Part shown: positions 12,574-24,837 of the stretch, piece by piece
Numbering within the stretch: the stretch's first letter is position 1
Layout of the letters: the number at the start of each line of letters is the position of its first letter
NCBI GenBank assembly: GCA_029204225.1
Contig: CM055097.1
Span: 9,301,593 to 9,365,592, forward strand
DNA: 64,000 nucleotides
Source: Diphasiastrum complanatum
Taxonomy: Eukaryota; Streptophyta; Lycopodiopsida; Lycopodiales; Lycopodiaceae
Reading direction: 5' to 3'
Made by a program: the position numbers and the translations under genes
Notes under the pieces: model-generated
Seen by the model: the letters and a program-made list of their open reading frames with translations, nothing else
The model's database searches: none
What the model was told of the DNA's origin: nothing

Positions 12574-13202
12574 TGTAGGGTCGTAGATGTAGCGTGAGCA
12601 GCCCTCCGTCTGTCAAAAGGATTAGTTCCACTAGGATAGGACGGACTCTAACTATATTTAGTTGCTTATTCTAGTTGCTTTTTAAAACTAAAAACTAACA
12701 CTAACCCCCAAACTAACTCTAACCACACATTGTTAGCTCATGCACTCTTGTTCTAGTCTAATGGAATAGCATTAAGAACATTGCAAGAACTTGAAAAATG
12801 GAAAGCATTAAAAAAAGATCATTAGCACAAAGAGCACACGAGGTTGCTTGATTCGACAAAATGGTAGAGTCTCCTCCTCTCAATTAGCATGGAAAATGAT
12901 GTACAAGAGGTGCTTTTTAATTCTTGGGGAGGCCCTTGCCCCAAGTTGTTTCTATTGGCTACTTCAAGGAAGGGAGGATTGAAATCCTAGCCCTTCAAAA
13001 CACATTTCAATCTAGGGTGCACAAAGAAGCACATTCCACCTACCACCATTTTGACTTTGACTTCTAATTAGAATTTAAACAAAACTTAATCAACTTAGAC
13101 TTTGGGCCTTTTACATTATTTTATTATACAAGGCCCAAGTCTAGTTTATTTAAAATACAATATCTTACAAGTGCTCATGGGCTATGGGCTTACGCACTAT
13201 CA
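12574..13202 (-). repeat. 5' LTR of element A, about 629 bp
   Basis: On the minus strand it starts TGATAGTGCGTAAGCCC and ends CGACCCTACA, giving TG...CA ends. It abuts the PBS. Diagnostic internal phrases (GTAAGCCCATAGCC, GACTTGGGCC, ACTCTACCA, GCAACTAGAATAAGCAACTA) recur at 15272-15761 and 17916-18057, which define the same LTR family in opposite orientation. Confidence 0.85.
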
Positions 13203-14396
<1,194 letters not shown>

Positions 14397-14479
14397 AGCT
14401 TCTCTTCAAATATCATGAAATCGATTTAAAAATAGAGTGAGAACCTCCAATTTTTTCATTTTGTGGGGTTTTTTTTTGC

Positions 14480-14990
14480 TCCAAAATTTTTGTGTGGCAC
14501 TGCCACGCCAATGCAAATTTTTTTTAGAACATTTGCCATGCTTGACAGAAGGGAACTCTCTAAAAAAATTTGTCACGCGTGAGAAAATTCCAAAAGAAAA
14601 TTTACAACATTTTGCCACGCATGGCACAGGAGTGAGCTTGCTGAATCTTTTGCCATGCAGGCAAATTTAAAAAAAAAAAATTAGGCTGTTGCCATGCAGT
14701 TTGCCACGCAATTACCTCGGACATTGCCACACAACGGCCGACAGGCAAATCTGCTCTCCGTCTTATGTGCATGGCAATGGGTTGATATTTGTAGTTGTAT
14801 AGTCTAGATGCAATCTATGAAACCTAGCCAATTAGAATGGGTCCAAATATGACCTCATCCATTTATCTATTTGACAAAAATAGCACAAACACTATTCAGG
14901 CCTTTATTGACAAATATAAATCTATCTCTAAGTTGAAATTTTATGTTGGCCTCAAAATTGCCAAAATAGATCAACTAAACTAGTTGAATT
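14480..14990 (-). repeat. Copia LTR copy (family E) with palindromic insert
   Basis: Positions 14800-14990 match the right-hand LTR of the nested element at 42279-42476 phrase by phrase (TAGTCTAGATGCAAT, CCAATTAGAATGGGTCCAAA, CCTTTATTGACAAATAT, GTTGGCCTCAAAATTGCC), so this is U3 of that LTR family in minus orientation. On the other side of TAGTCTAGATGC, where the nested LTR reads CCTAGAAATTC, this copy instead has about 300 bp rich in GCCACGCATGGC-like palindromes. No element body or PBS is attached; it is a partial LTR. Confidence 0.7.
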
Positions 14991-15271
14991 TTTTAAAGAT
15001 CTTGATAAGAACTCTCACAAGACTCACCTTAGCTAGATTTGACCCAGATGGACCTAGAAAAAGCTCTACAAGAGTTACTTGTGAAAGAACTATCCAAAAA
15101 GAGCCTCTGTAAAAGTTCAGACAAGCAGAAACTTTAGAACCTTCACATGGCATCAAGATCATCATACCAACCTTTGCAAGTAGCATAAATGGAATCAAAG
15201 CAGTCAAATTGACCTGCCTATAAGGTTGGATCTGTTTTCGTGGCCTTCGGGACCTAGGGAAAAAACATTGT
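14991..15271. other. Leader-like fragment of gypsy element A family
   Basis: Contains AAGAACTCTCACAAGACTCAC and AGAGTTACTTGTGAAAGAAC, resembling the CTCTCGTAG repeats in the leader of element A. No coding content is recognised, and the attribution is tentative. Confidence 0.3.
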
Positions 15272-15761
<490 letters not shown>

Positions 15762-15857
15762 GACTCTCCCAACACTTCCTCCACACCTTCCCTACCTCCA
15801 CCTGCATCTATTTCTCCAATCCCCCCTTCCTCGACTGTTGTCCTTGCTACTCCCTCG

Positions 15858-16640
15858 ATGACCATTGCCTCGTCAATTCCCCCCTCCTCTCTTGACTCTT
15901 CCATCTCCACTCCTCCCACCTCCATAAATCCCCAAGACTCTCAATTGTCTCTCGGGACTCTTGCTTTCATATATATCATCAGTTTCACATTGCCCACCTC
16001 TCCCTCCATCCTCGACGCCACTCTCCGATTTCCCATGCTCAACATTGTCCCTTCTTTTGAACAACTCATCTCTCCTCCTCTTCACACCTCTGTCCTTCCG
16101 TCCACTTCCGCCCACTGATCCATCCCTCCAGAATGTAGAATCCAATAAACCATTGGATAATGATGCATTCCAACAAGTGGAGTTTATCGTCTCATCTTTC
16201 CATGTTGAGGATTTGGCAATGCCAATATTTTTGATAGAAGACGACAACGATGACGACATAGCACCACAGGCCACATCTCAGCTAGGACTAGTCAGCATCT
16301 CAACATCGGCCGCTTCTCAAGACATAACTGCGGCCTACCAGCACTTGGGCACATTGCTCCAGGGGCTCGTAGCAGCCAAATCTACATTGGATGGCTGGGT
16401 GGTGGAACTCGCAACCAGCAACACCAAGTTGCGAGCGGAGCTTACACAACTCCAACAGGACCTGCAAGTGGCACAACAACACGAGCAGGTAGCCAGATCC
16501 TGAAGCCACAGAAGAACGAGATGAGCCTTCAAGAATATATCAAGGCCCTCTACAAGTATGTGATGGATGCGGCCACCAAGGTCTAAGAAACCGAACAATC
16601 CACACAATAGCAGCTTGTCCGGCTCCAACAGGCCCAATTA
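15858..16640 (+). pseudogene. Pro/Ser-rich, acidic-patch, coiled-coil protein (frameshifted)
   Basis: The first frame is Pro/Ser/Thr-rich (SSIPPSSLDSSISTPPTS). After a frame change an acidic patch (FLIEDDNDDDIAPQATSQ) is followed by about 90 residues of heptad-like sequence (SNTKLRAELTQLQQDLQVAQ) ending at 16503. Coiled-coil codons continue in another frame to about 16680 (MSLQEYIKALYKYVMDAATK; VRLQQAQLLVAKIEINALEQ). The layout resembles ORF3 of the Athila-like element, which also has an acidic Asp patch before a coiled coil. No database family is recognised. Confidence 0.45.
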
Positions 16641-17368
16641 TTAGTGGCCAAAATTGAAATCAACGCCTTGGAGCAGAGGTCCAAGCCCTCCAAAGAGAGA
16701 AAACGGAGTGGCTCGCCTAGCCACAAACAGATTGCTCACCCAGCTTGAGGTCAATTTTTTGACCTGGCAAGTGCAACTTTTTCAGCAAACACTAGCGGGT
16801 TACCAAGCCACCTTTGAGGGTATCGCCTTTAGGTCCACAACGAGCTGTCACAAGCCAAGGCGACACTCAAAGATTGGTAGCAGCACACGGCACACTAGCC
16901 ACCACCGGCCCCCTTGGTAATTCCATTTCCACCCTCACTTAAAGCTGCACAGGCAGACATAGGCCTCGATCAAGGATCAAATGTAGTGGGACCGGTAGAT
17001 CAAGGAACAAATCAACTGGGCTAGGGCTAGAGCAGAGTCTAGCAATATCGGTGGAGGAGCAGTGGGCCTCAACCTCCCACGGCTCTCATCCGATATCGAC
17101 TAGTCGAGCGTTTCGAAAACCCAAGAGTGTGGAGGAAGAAATCGATGAATTCCTCGTGCAGCATCCCCATGAGTCCTCACGCGGCGGGTGGCAGATCACA
17201 TTTACTGCAAAGGAAATAAAAGAGAACGAGATTACGTGCCTTCCGGCTCTAGCACCACAACCTGCATGGCGTTAGGACATCTTCGAGAAAACTCCATTGG
17301 TCATCAAGATGTACGTGTCCAGTCCAAGACAATTGCGGATCAATCCCCACTTCGTCCCCATTCCATGT

Positions 17369-17881
17369 AGATGCAAATGGGCGCGTGTGAGACAACTTTG
17401 GACCAGATTACCATCAGGATGTTCAACTGGCCAAAGATCTATTCAGAGCACGGATGAGGCACGAACGTAGACGCCAAAAGGGCTCTAGTCCAATTTTCAA
17501 AACAACATATCATGTGCCCAGATCCCACCATTTGCGCGACGGGCAAATTTGCCCGTGACTTGGAATTTTTGCTGCAAGTCCCTACTAAATGGGATGATTT
17601 TTTGCCACCCTTATTCTTTGATCCAAAGAAAGTTATGGCATCCAACAAGCTCGAGGACTAGCTACTGGTGGCCAGATTATATTATAGAGTAGCCATGTTA
17701 GGCTCTCCCTGGCCGAATAAGTTTCAAACATGGATCATCCAATTTTGGTTGGAGGGCATCCACACGGTATTTTTCCCACCGACTGATGACGAACAGCTTC
17801 GCTCACGTCGAGTTTATGGAGAAAGTGACAACTTGTCTAATACGGCACCGTCAAGAAACATGCGGACCATACTAGCGCCAT
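17369..17881 (+). pseudogene. Unrecognised 170-codon frame with two in-frame stops
   Basis: One frame runs 17369-17881 with TGA at about 17456 and TAG at 17660. It contains MFNWPKIYSEHG, ATGKFARDLEFLLQVPTKWD, DFLPPLFFDPKKVMAS, WPNKFQTWIIQFWLEGIHTV and FFPPTDDEQ. The Trp/Phe/Pro-rich text without low complexity looks like a formerly folded domain. It directly precedes the second LTR. It could be a gag variant or a captured host segment. Confidence 0.35.
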
Positions 17882-17915
17882 AGTGCTGAGGGACCGGCAC
17901 TACTTCAACTCGGGT

Positions 17916-18057
17916 TGAGGGTATTTCTTGTAAATAAATAAATTTAAAATAAATAGAGAAATAGGTTAGAGGGTTGTGGCATCTTACTTGTGTAAGCCCG
18001 TAGCCTAATTAGCACATTGTTTATGGAATAAAATAGACTTGGGCCATGTAAAATGTC
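17916..18057 (+). repeat. Truncated LTR of the element A family, plus orientation
   Basis: Begins TGAGGGTATTTCTTG like the LTR at 15272 and contains GTAAGCCCGTAGCC and GACTTGGGCCATG, matching the first 140 bp of that family. It is cut at about 18057 by the next gypsy fragment. Confidence 0.7.
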
Positions 18058-18494
18058 ACTCGGCAGTCCATACAACTGAAATAATCTTTCAACAAAGATC
18101 TAGGCTAAATCAAAAGCCTTAGCAGTTGACTTAACTGGTATGAACACAGCTAACTTAATTAACCTGTCTACAACAACCCAAATAGAATCAGTTTGCTATT
18201 GGGTCTTCGGAAGTCCAACTACAAAATCCATCGATATGCTTTCTCATACAATGGATGCAACAAACCACCAACCTTAAGGCATTCAACCTTTTCTAGTTGA
18301 CAATGTTTGCATTTAATCACATATGACTCAACATATGGCTTGACTTTTGGCCAATAAAACTCTATTCTGACCAAGTCAAGAGTCTTGTGTATACCAAGGT
18401 GTCCTGCACAGGGTATGTCATGACATTCAGACAAAATTTTGCATTTGAGCTCATCATCACCAAGTACACAAACCTTTCCATTCCAAAATAACAA
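18058..18494 (-). pseudogene. Gypsy integrase: HHCC zinc finger and start of catalytic core
   Basis: The zinc finger reads ECHDIPCAGHLGIHKTLDL then FYWPKVKPYVESYVIKC and CKHC, giving the His-His-Cys-Cys set. A stop ends that frame at 18219; core-like residues (DFVVGLPKTQ, VVVDRLIKLAVFIPVKSTA) continue in the same direction to about 18060. The rest of the DDE core is absent. Confidence 0.8.
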
Positions 18495-18655
18495 TCCATC
18501 TCAAATGGTATACTGTTCCACAATCTTTTTATCTTTCTTTGTTAGTTGAGACCCTTGTGAACTTGACTCAACACTATCCTCAATTGTTCCGTCTGAACAA
18601 TGTTCCAAATACGACCAAAATGGGAATCGTTTTCATATTTTCCTCTCATCAAAAG

Positions 18656-18699
<44 letters not shown>
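18656..18699. repeat. (TA)n(TG)n microsatellite
   Basis: A short TA run is followed by about 35 bp of perfect TG. It sits between the RNase H end and the integrase zinc finger of element C. Confidence 0.95.
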
Positions 18700-18700
<1 letters not shown>

Positions 18701-18759
18701 GGAAATATTGATAAATGACAATTTGTTCAATTCACCATTCCGACTAAGAGCATCTGCAA

Positions 18760-19144
18760 CCTACTTCGAGTTGTCTCTTATATAATAGATTTCATGACCG
18801 AATTCTTGCATCAATTTGGCCCATAGGGCTTTCAAAACCCAAAGATCATGCTGATTGCAAAAATACTTATAACCCCTTGTAATCCACACACATCCGGAAA
18901 CCTCCATCTGCTTTTAGAAAAATAGGAGCGTCCCATGGGGACTTACTGGGTTGGATATGTCTCATCCTATTTGATTTGAAATTTCTATTTCTTCTTTCTG
19001 AGAGAACCTATAAGATTGTCTAGAGATGGGTTGACTTATTGGAATTAACTCTATTCTGTGGTCTATTGACCTAGATGGTGGTAAACCATGAGGTAATTCT
19101 AATGAAAAAACATCTTTAAAATCACTTATGATCTGATTTTTCAT
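18760..19144 (-). pseudogene. Gypsy RT N-terminus fused to RNase H C-terminus
   Basis: RT start: FKDVFSLELPHGLPPSRSID, PISRQSYRFSQKEEIEI, then SPWDAPIFLKADGGFRMCVD. This runs almost directly into an RNase H end (QHDLWVLKALWAKLMQEFG, YYIRDNS, VADALSRNGEL). The catalytic YVDD block is therefore deleted. The fusion point lies at about 18890-18840. Confidence 0.75.
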
Positions 19145-19577
19145 AAACTTACTGAGTTAAGAATTGTAGAGAATTCATAACTATTTAGATACACATCAAA
19201 AACATCCATAATTGGAATGACAAATACTGAAAAAACTTCATACTGTGAATGATAAAATGCTTCCATTATATTAACTGTAAAACATGTTTCTCAAGATCAA
19301 TAGCCAGAGAAGGCAATTTGCTAAATAATCATTCATATCCAAAAATCAAATTAGTGCGGGCTAGGTCTAAAACAAAAAGCCTAACTAATTCTCTATGTCC
19401 TTGTATCAAAACTGAGAGATTCGGCACTTTTACGTTCCAAGTCTCCAACTCTGCTCCCGAGGCTAGATTAACTCTCTATACATGATTATTGGCTTAAGTT
19501 TCCAAACTGAGTTTCTACACAAGACAAGAATTAATGAAATTATGAGTAGAACCACTGTCTAATAAAATACTTACTTT

Positions 19578-19835
19578 TTATTGCTCATTAGGCAAGAAAG
19601 AAGCAATACTAAAAGAACATTCACACTCACAATCAAACAAGTTAATTTCCAAAGTTTTACCTTTACCTCTTGGGATCTCAATCATTTGTGTCGCGGGCTT
19701 CTTTTTCTCTGGACAAAACTTCATCATATGTCCAGGCTTATTACAAATGAAACAATGATTTTCTTTCTTAGCCTTCATCCGGGACATAGATTTCTTCAAC
19801 TTTTTCTTCTTTGGTTTCTGGGGTTTCGACGCCAT
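19578..19835 (-). pseudogene. Gypsy gag C-terminus with CCHC zinc knuckle
   Basis: A Lys-rich stretch leads to CFICNKPGHMMKFC, a complete CX2CX4HX4C nucleocapsid knuckle. The frame runs on into a protease-like start without a recognisable DSG. It is the gag end of element C. Confidence 0.8.
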
Positions 19836-19999
19836 TTGATCTTATTCGTCAAAATATTTAGATGCTCGGTCTGGACCGTGCTTCTTTCCCTTCTTGGATT
19901 TTAAAGTTGTTGGAATCTGTTGAAGTCATACACAATATGGTTCATCTCATTCAGTGCTATACTCAACAGTTGGCAAATCTACATGTATGATGGTGCAGC

Positions 20000-20185
20000 T
20001 AGATTTGTAGCTTCTTTGGCCATCTTGAATTATCTATTTCGGGAAATAAATACTTTAGTTAATGAATATGTCAATTTTGCATTGATCAGATTCAAATTCT
20101 ACCTTATGACCTAAATATGTAATTCTACTTACTGATAACAGATTTGTAGAGAGTTTAGGAACATATAATACCTTTGATAGTAGTA
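20000..20185 (-). pseudogene. Copia protease/pre-integrase scrap
   Basis: The minus strand near 20165-20110 encodes VLYVPKLSTNLLSVSRIT, the conserved copia segment between protease and the GAG-pre-integrase domain. Flanking codons are degenerate. It is cut off near 20220 by the LTR of the Athila-like element, consistent with that element having inserted into an older copia. Confidence 0.65.
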
Positions 20186-20222
20186 GATATTGATGCCGAC
20201 TAATCTCATATCGTAACCGATA

Positions 20223-20639
20223 TGCCGCTTCATATTTAATTTAATTAACTAATTCCATCAAATAGGAAAATTACAGGTGTACATTTCCTAGGTGGCATCA
20301 TTGTCACGCGGCTTTGCACCAATGAGAAGCAAGCACGTGAAAGGTTACAACGTTTGTTTGAGACACAATAAATGAGTCTTCTGGAATGTTCCGCTCTTAG
20401 GGCTAGCCTTCTTGTTAAGGTTCATGTCGTTTCATAAGTGCCCTTCGGGTTATAGTCCTTCAGTCACATTTATTTAGGCCTCTTTATCTTCAATATATCT
20501 TTCAATAACTTGCCACTGTCGGGTCCATTAGATATTTCTTCATATTCAGTGGTTATCTTCATCAGTTGAGTAGGTTAATTGGGGTTTTGCATCACAAAAT
20601 AGTAATTCAAGAAAAATATGCATGTAATAGAGTATTACA
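20223..20639 (-). repeat. 3' LTR of the Athila-like element
   Basis: On the minus strand it starts TGTAATACTC and ends near GAAGCGGCA. It matches 27587-27989 over its whole length (CATCACAAAATAGTAATTC, TCGGGTCCATTAGATATTTC, CAATAAATGAGTCTTCTGG). It contains about 14 bp more than the other copy, near 20270. Homology extends about 10 bp past the TG/CA end (GTAACCRATA), so the exact boundary is uncertain. Confidence 0.88.
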
Positions 20640-20641
20640 TA

Positions 20642-20655
20642 CCCCCCCCTCCTTC
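20642..20655 (-). other. Polypurine tract before the 3' LTR
   Basis: The minus strand reads GAAGGAGGGGGGGG two bases before the LTR start TGTAATAC. This is where plus-strand DNA synthesis is primed in LTR elements. It supports the orientation of the element. Confidence 0.8.
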
Positions 20656-21496
20656 AAATGTGAAGCATCCTCGCGGGCAATCAAAATCGGCAAAGAAAAG
20701 ATATTTCTTCAACACATTCCATAATGGATCTCGAACAATCAGAAAAGATAAGAAGTCTTTTCTTGAATATATTTACAATGTGTATCACTCTGGAGCATTC
20801 TGTAGTCTCAGAGATAGTCTTTCATCAAGTTGAATTTGTCTTTCAATTTTTCTTCTCTTGGCCTCATGGAATTGACTAACAACATGATTGCCCAAATCAG
20901 CAAAACATGTTCCTAATAAAGTTCTGTTATAAGCAGAAGCTGCAACAACAGAATCTTCAGTCATGTCCTTTCATGGTTTAACATTCTTCAGCAATTCAGC
21001 ATTTATTCGAATGAAGGGCATCACTGTCAAGACATGGCCGATAAAAGTGCCAAAGTGAGTTACCAAATAAGAACAAACTTTGCATGGTCTTTATGGACTC
21101 TTCTCTCTTTAATGGAGCATGAAACATTCTCGTAGTGAACATAATATCCAGCTTCCCAGTCTAAATACAACTCCCAAAGTTCCAGATAAGTGACATCAAA
21201 ATATTGCAACAGGTTCTCTCTGTTGAAGCTTGCAAAATTTGACTCTTCTTTCGGCCGGTAAGGTCAAATTCACAATGTCTTCACCAGTAATCAATTTGTC
21301 CTTAATAATACTCGTAGAATTCCATTTTCTTCTGTTTTAAATAATCTAATGCATTTAGTAGTGTACAACCTACCAAAAAAATTTCCTGCAAAATTGCCCA
21401 ACAAAGGCATCCTTTCTGTCCCCTGCTAAGGCTATTCCACAAAATTAAGAATTCTGATTTCTCCCAGGGGGCTTCCTAGTGCCCAAGTATAACCCA
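20656..21496 (-). other. Region between ORF3 and the 3' LTR
   Basis: About 840 bp without a long minus-strand frame. Short frames near 21000-21350 could be further decayed coding sequence of ORF3 or 3' UTR of the element. Nothing specific is recognised. Confidence 0.5.
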
Positions 21497-23273
21497 TCAA
21501 ACTTGGCAAAAAGGAATAGTCCACGCGCCATTGCAACTCATAGTTAATTGCAGCGGCAGCCAAACACGAACTTTATCAACAAAAACTCTGAATTCGTGCG
21601 CAAGTACCTTATCTGTCTTCTTGGACTTGGTCGCACGGGTTCGTTTGGCCTTCTGTGTATCAGCAGGATCAACCTCTGCTTCGAGATCTTTCGCGTAGAT
21701 GGCGTCCTTGATTTGGGTCTGCAACGACTCAAGTTCTCTCTTTAGTCTGTCATTCTCATCTACCGCATTGTGAAACTCCTCATGGGATTCCACACCAGTG
21801 CAGCTGAAAACTTTGGAGCTATCGAGGTTACCTGAATCTGCTTGCTTTTCCTTGCAATAGGTTAGGACCTCTACCACCAAGCTATCAATATTTTTCAAGG
21901 CATGGGTGTGTTCTTCGTGTGAATTCACACCAGAACATCCAGCCTCTGACAATTTTTTCAGGTCAATGAGCTCCTCTTCAAATCTGTTCTCCTCATATAA
22001 AGGTTGAAGGAGCTCACTCTTGAAGGTGTCTTGCAATGTAGACTGCACCTGCTTCCATTTGGCTGCATCAGCCTTGATTGTGCCTCCATCTGAACAGCAC
22101 TGTAGTGTAGTGTCAACGCTTGTCCTCGCCAGCTTCTCAGCATCGAACTGAAACTGCATGTCTTCTGTCTTCTTCTGGTGCAATTCTACCTTATTGTTTA
22201 GAGCAATACGCTCTGAATCAAATGAAGCAATGTGCTTCTTTGCAGCAGATAACTCATCCTTATTCTTGTCCAATTTGGACTGAAGAGATAAAAAATAGTC
22301 ATTTGATTTTAACAATGTGACTTCAAACTTCTTGTTACCCTGCTCCATGGTGTTGAGCTGAGCCAACAGTTTGGTCATCTTCTTCTTTAAATCATCATTC
22401 AGCCCCTGCATTTTGGCTATCTTCAGCTCATACCCTCTTTGGATAGCATCTATGTTTCGTGCTCTGCTTGATCGGGTATGTCTTCAGTATCAGCAGCAGC
22501 AGTGGTGGTGGTTGTATCAACCGCAACATCAGATGGTAGTGTCTGCAACAACATCAGTAGTGACAGGTAAGGAGTTTTGTGTAGCTTGACTCATCCCTGC
22601 ATCATCATCAACAATCTCAATGGCAGTAAGATCCACTTGTTGTGGAGCTGCAAGTGCGGTCTTCCTCCTTTCCAGCAGCGCCAATTCTCCTGACATCAAA
22701 ATGCTGTAATGTAGGCACAAGTGGGAGATATGGGCCACATATGCTGCAAATTGGCCGTGCTTCATTGACCTGTGAAAGGCTTTGAAGGCGATGGTAGCAA
22801 AACTAATCTGCTCTCCCTTGATGGCCGAGAGCAGATATCCAATATTTGTGACTACAATGGTTGCGTCTACGTCCATTGCAAAAAGGACTTGGTTGTAATA
22901 CTTGTAGAAATTCCTCAAATTTGCGTCTTTTATCATAGAAATCTTATATCGCTTACTCAGCATATAGAAATTCCCATGGAAGAGATTGCCCTCGTCAACA
23001 TCCTCCCTGGATAAGGCTGGAGGTAATGTTCCTTTACTTGGTAAATGGAGCGCGACAACAAAGGTCACCTCTGAGATATCTATTCTCACTCCTCGGACCT
23101 GCGATGAAATTACAGCATCTGTGACCTCAATCAACCCCTGAACGAACTCGTTGTTAGCTTCGATCAGGACTGTAGATGGATCAATCAGCTAACATTTGAA
23201 ATTCCTCAGGATTCAACCTGCTGCGCACTTTCCAATTAACATTGGTTGGTATCACAAACTTAGTAGAAGCCAT
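21497..23273 (-). pseudogene. ORF3 of the Athila-like element: helical domain + long coiled coil
   Basis: The start chosen is ATG at 23273 (MASTKFVIPTNVNWKVRSRL); a frameshift occurs near 23185, and two more breaks lie between 22530 and 22415. The first about 200 residues look helical (ISEVTFVVALHLPSKG, NLRNFYKYYNQVLFAMDVDA, YLLSAIKGEQISFATIAFKA, HISHLCLHYSILM). An acidic linker (IEIVDDDAGMSQATQ) leads to some 250 residues of charged heptad sequence (LNDDLKKKMTKLLAQLNTME) and a Lys-rich segment (TQKAKRTRATKSKKTDK). The pattern of the helical part recalls the plant-transposon-protein domain seen in the env-like position of Athila elements, but I cannot confirm this. There is no obvious signal peptide or transmembrane segment, so a viral-type envelope is not supported. 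Confidence 0.6.
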
Positions 23274-23784
23274 TGTAAAAATTGCAGCTTGATTGATCGA
23301 GAAATGACAACAATTGATTGCAACAGATAATAGTAGCGCACAGTGAGCAAGGAAACAAGCATAAAACTTAAAAACTTGATCGCGAACGCTGATGAGGTAA
23401 GTGAAAAATGACGAGGAACTTGGAGTAAGTAGCAAAACGGTCAAAAAATCAGTAATAAAGCTGGCACATGGTTTTATGTGTACACGTGCCAATAGAAAAG
23501 ACGTTCGTCGTCCGATGTATACTCAAAAAAATAATTATAGTATGAACAAGCTAGCTATTTGGTACTATGGAATATTCTCCTGTGATATCGAAGGCTTGAA
23601 ATAAAAAATAAAAATGAACAATCGGATTTAACTTATCCGATCTATCGGTCAATATAATGAACAAACAATCGGGAGTAACAAGCAGACAACAAATGAGTGA
23701 ATAATAAAATAAAAATAATAATTCAAAAAATAAAAATATTTAAACGTAATATTTCTTTACGCGGGAACCATTTACTCTCGTTGG

Positions 23785-24828
23785 CTACAAATTTCTCTGT
23801 AGATTTGCTAGCTGGAGAGACCCATTGTCAAAGATTTCAATTACTTTATATAGACCCATCCAACGAGTATGTAACTTTCCTGGATACTTGATATGACGGT
23901 TATCGTATAGAAGAGCAAAGTCTCCCTCGCACAAAACAACCTTCTTTATCGTAGTGTCAAAGGCTTTCTTTCGGCTCAACTAAATCTTTGTCATATCGAT
24001 CAACGCTTGTTTACGAGTCTCCTCTAGTTTTTAGATTGCTAAAAATCTCTCGTCTAGGCTTGATTGCTCGTCAGATCTAGTTTCAACTTGTACATGATAT
24101 GTCGGTACTTCAAACTCTATCGGCAATATTGGGTGCATGCCATAGTCCAGATAAAACAGAGTTTGTTTTGTGGTCACCTTTTCGGCGTTTCTATATGCCC
24201 AGAGGACAAATGATAATTTCTGATCCCAATCATATGCGTGCGCTGTGGTGATCTTATTTAGGATCTTACACAAAATGCCATTGACTCGCCCAATCAAACC
24301 ATTAGCCTTCGGGTTGTACGGAGTTGTCTTCCAGTGTTTAATCATCAAATGCTTAGTAAGCAGGCGTATCATATCATTTAAGAAATGTGTACCTCTATGG
24401 CTTACTAACTCCAATGGACAACCGTAACGGGTTATAATGTTCCAAAAGAGAAACTCTGCAACAGTTTTTGCATCATTCATCTTCGTCGCTTCCGCTTCGA
24501 CCATCTTAGTTGCATAGTCAGTTGCTGCAAGAATATAACTTCTTTTGGTATAGCGAGTGACAGGCTTAATCGGTCCAACAATGTCGATGCCCCATTTTTC
24601 AAATGGTGCAAGTGGAAGTATTGGCATAAGTGGCCAGTATATTGAAGGAGTTGGTTTCCCAACTCGTTGACAAGGATCACAGGTTTTTACCGACGCTGCA
24701 ACATCTTTATACATCGTTGGCCACCAATACTTAGCATTTAAAATCTTCTCTACAATATTCACTACTGCAAAGTGTCCACCTGCATCTTCTGAATGCATGG
24801 CTTGAATAACCTTAGGAATATCAATCAA
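23785..24828 (-). pseudogene. Integrase of the Athila-like element, catalytic residues replaced
   Basis: Zinc finger: MHSEDAGGHF...CDPCQ (HHCC). The core starts WGIDIVGPI, with the first catalytic Asp present. The second should be in 'sDrGTHF' but reads VSHRGTHF (Asp to His). The third should be the Glu of 'NGq.ERvN' but reads NGLIGRVNG (Glu to Gly). A C-terminal domain in a separate frame (23979-23785) has RHIKYPGKLHTRWMGLYKVI and GSLQLANL, the GPY-like module. Two of three DDE residues are lost, so it cannot catalyse strand transfer. Confidence 0.88.
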
Positions 24829-24837
24829 TTCAAGACA

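Larger units (their letters stand above)
8652..13202 (-). mobile_element. Ty3/gypsy element A, 5' half (LTR-PBS-gag-RT start)
   Basis: Read on the minus strand the order is LTR (13202 to 12574), PBS (12571 to 12554), a long leader, gag pieces (about 11240 to 9900), a linker and the first half of RT (about 9240 to 8652). The sequence breaks off right after the catalytic 'FLDD' box, so RNase H, integrase and the second LTR are missing. The block ARTQLMNLAE...VYVGAQLTPTQF before RT is shared with element B at 37.5-39.6 kb, so both belong to one lineage. Several frames are broken. It is a truncated, inactive copy. Confidence 0.85.
15762..17915 (+). mobile_element. Internal region of a non-autonomous LTR element
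   Basis: This 2.15 kb lies between two same-orientation LTR sequences (15272-15761 and 17916-18057) and is visibly GC-richer than its surroundings. It has no RT, integrase or protease motif. Frames encode a Pro/Ser/Thr-rich N-terminus, an acidic patch, coiled-coil segments and a distinct C-terminal frame. PBS and polypurine tract are not recognisable, so the LTR pairing is inferred from orientation and family. Confidence 0.5.
18058..19840 (-). mobile_element. Ty3/gypsy (chromovirus-like) element C, internally deleted
   Basis: Minus-strand order from 19840: CCHC gag end, a gap, RT N-terminus, RNase H end, integrase zinc finger, and the start of the integrase core. RT motifs 3-6 and most of RNase H are missing between about 18890 and 18840. 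The '(D/H)DVFSLELPHGLPPSRSIDH' signature before RT and the HHCC integrase type fit chromovirus-like elements. No LTR was found at either end. Confidence 0.8.

Noticed and set aside
16654-17275. Several 60-90 codon frames as separate genes
   Set aside because: Short, overlapping and without family similarity; treated as part of the decayed internal region of the non-autonomous element.
21497-23273. ORF3 as a retroviral envelope
   Set aside because: No signal peptide, furin-like site or transmembrane helix can be seen; coiled coil alone is not enough.
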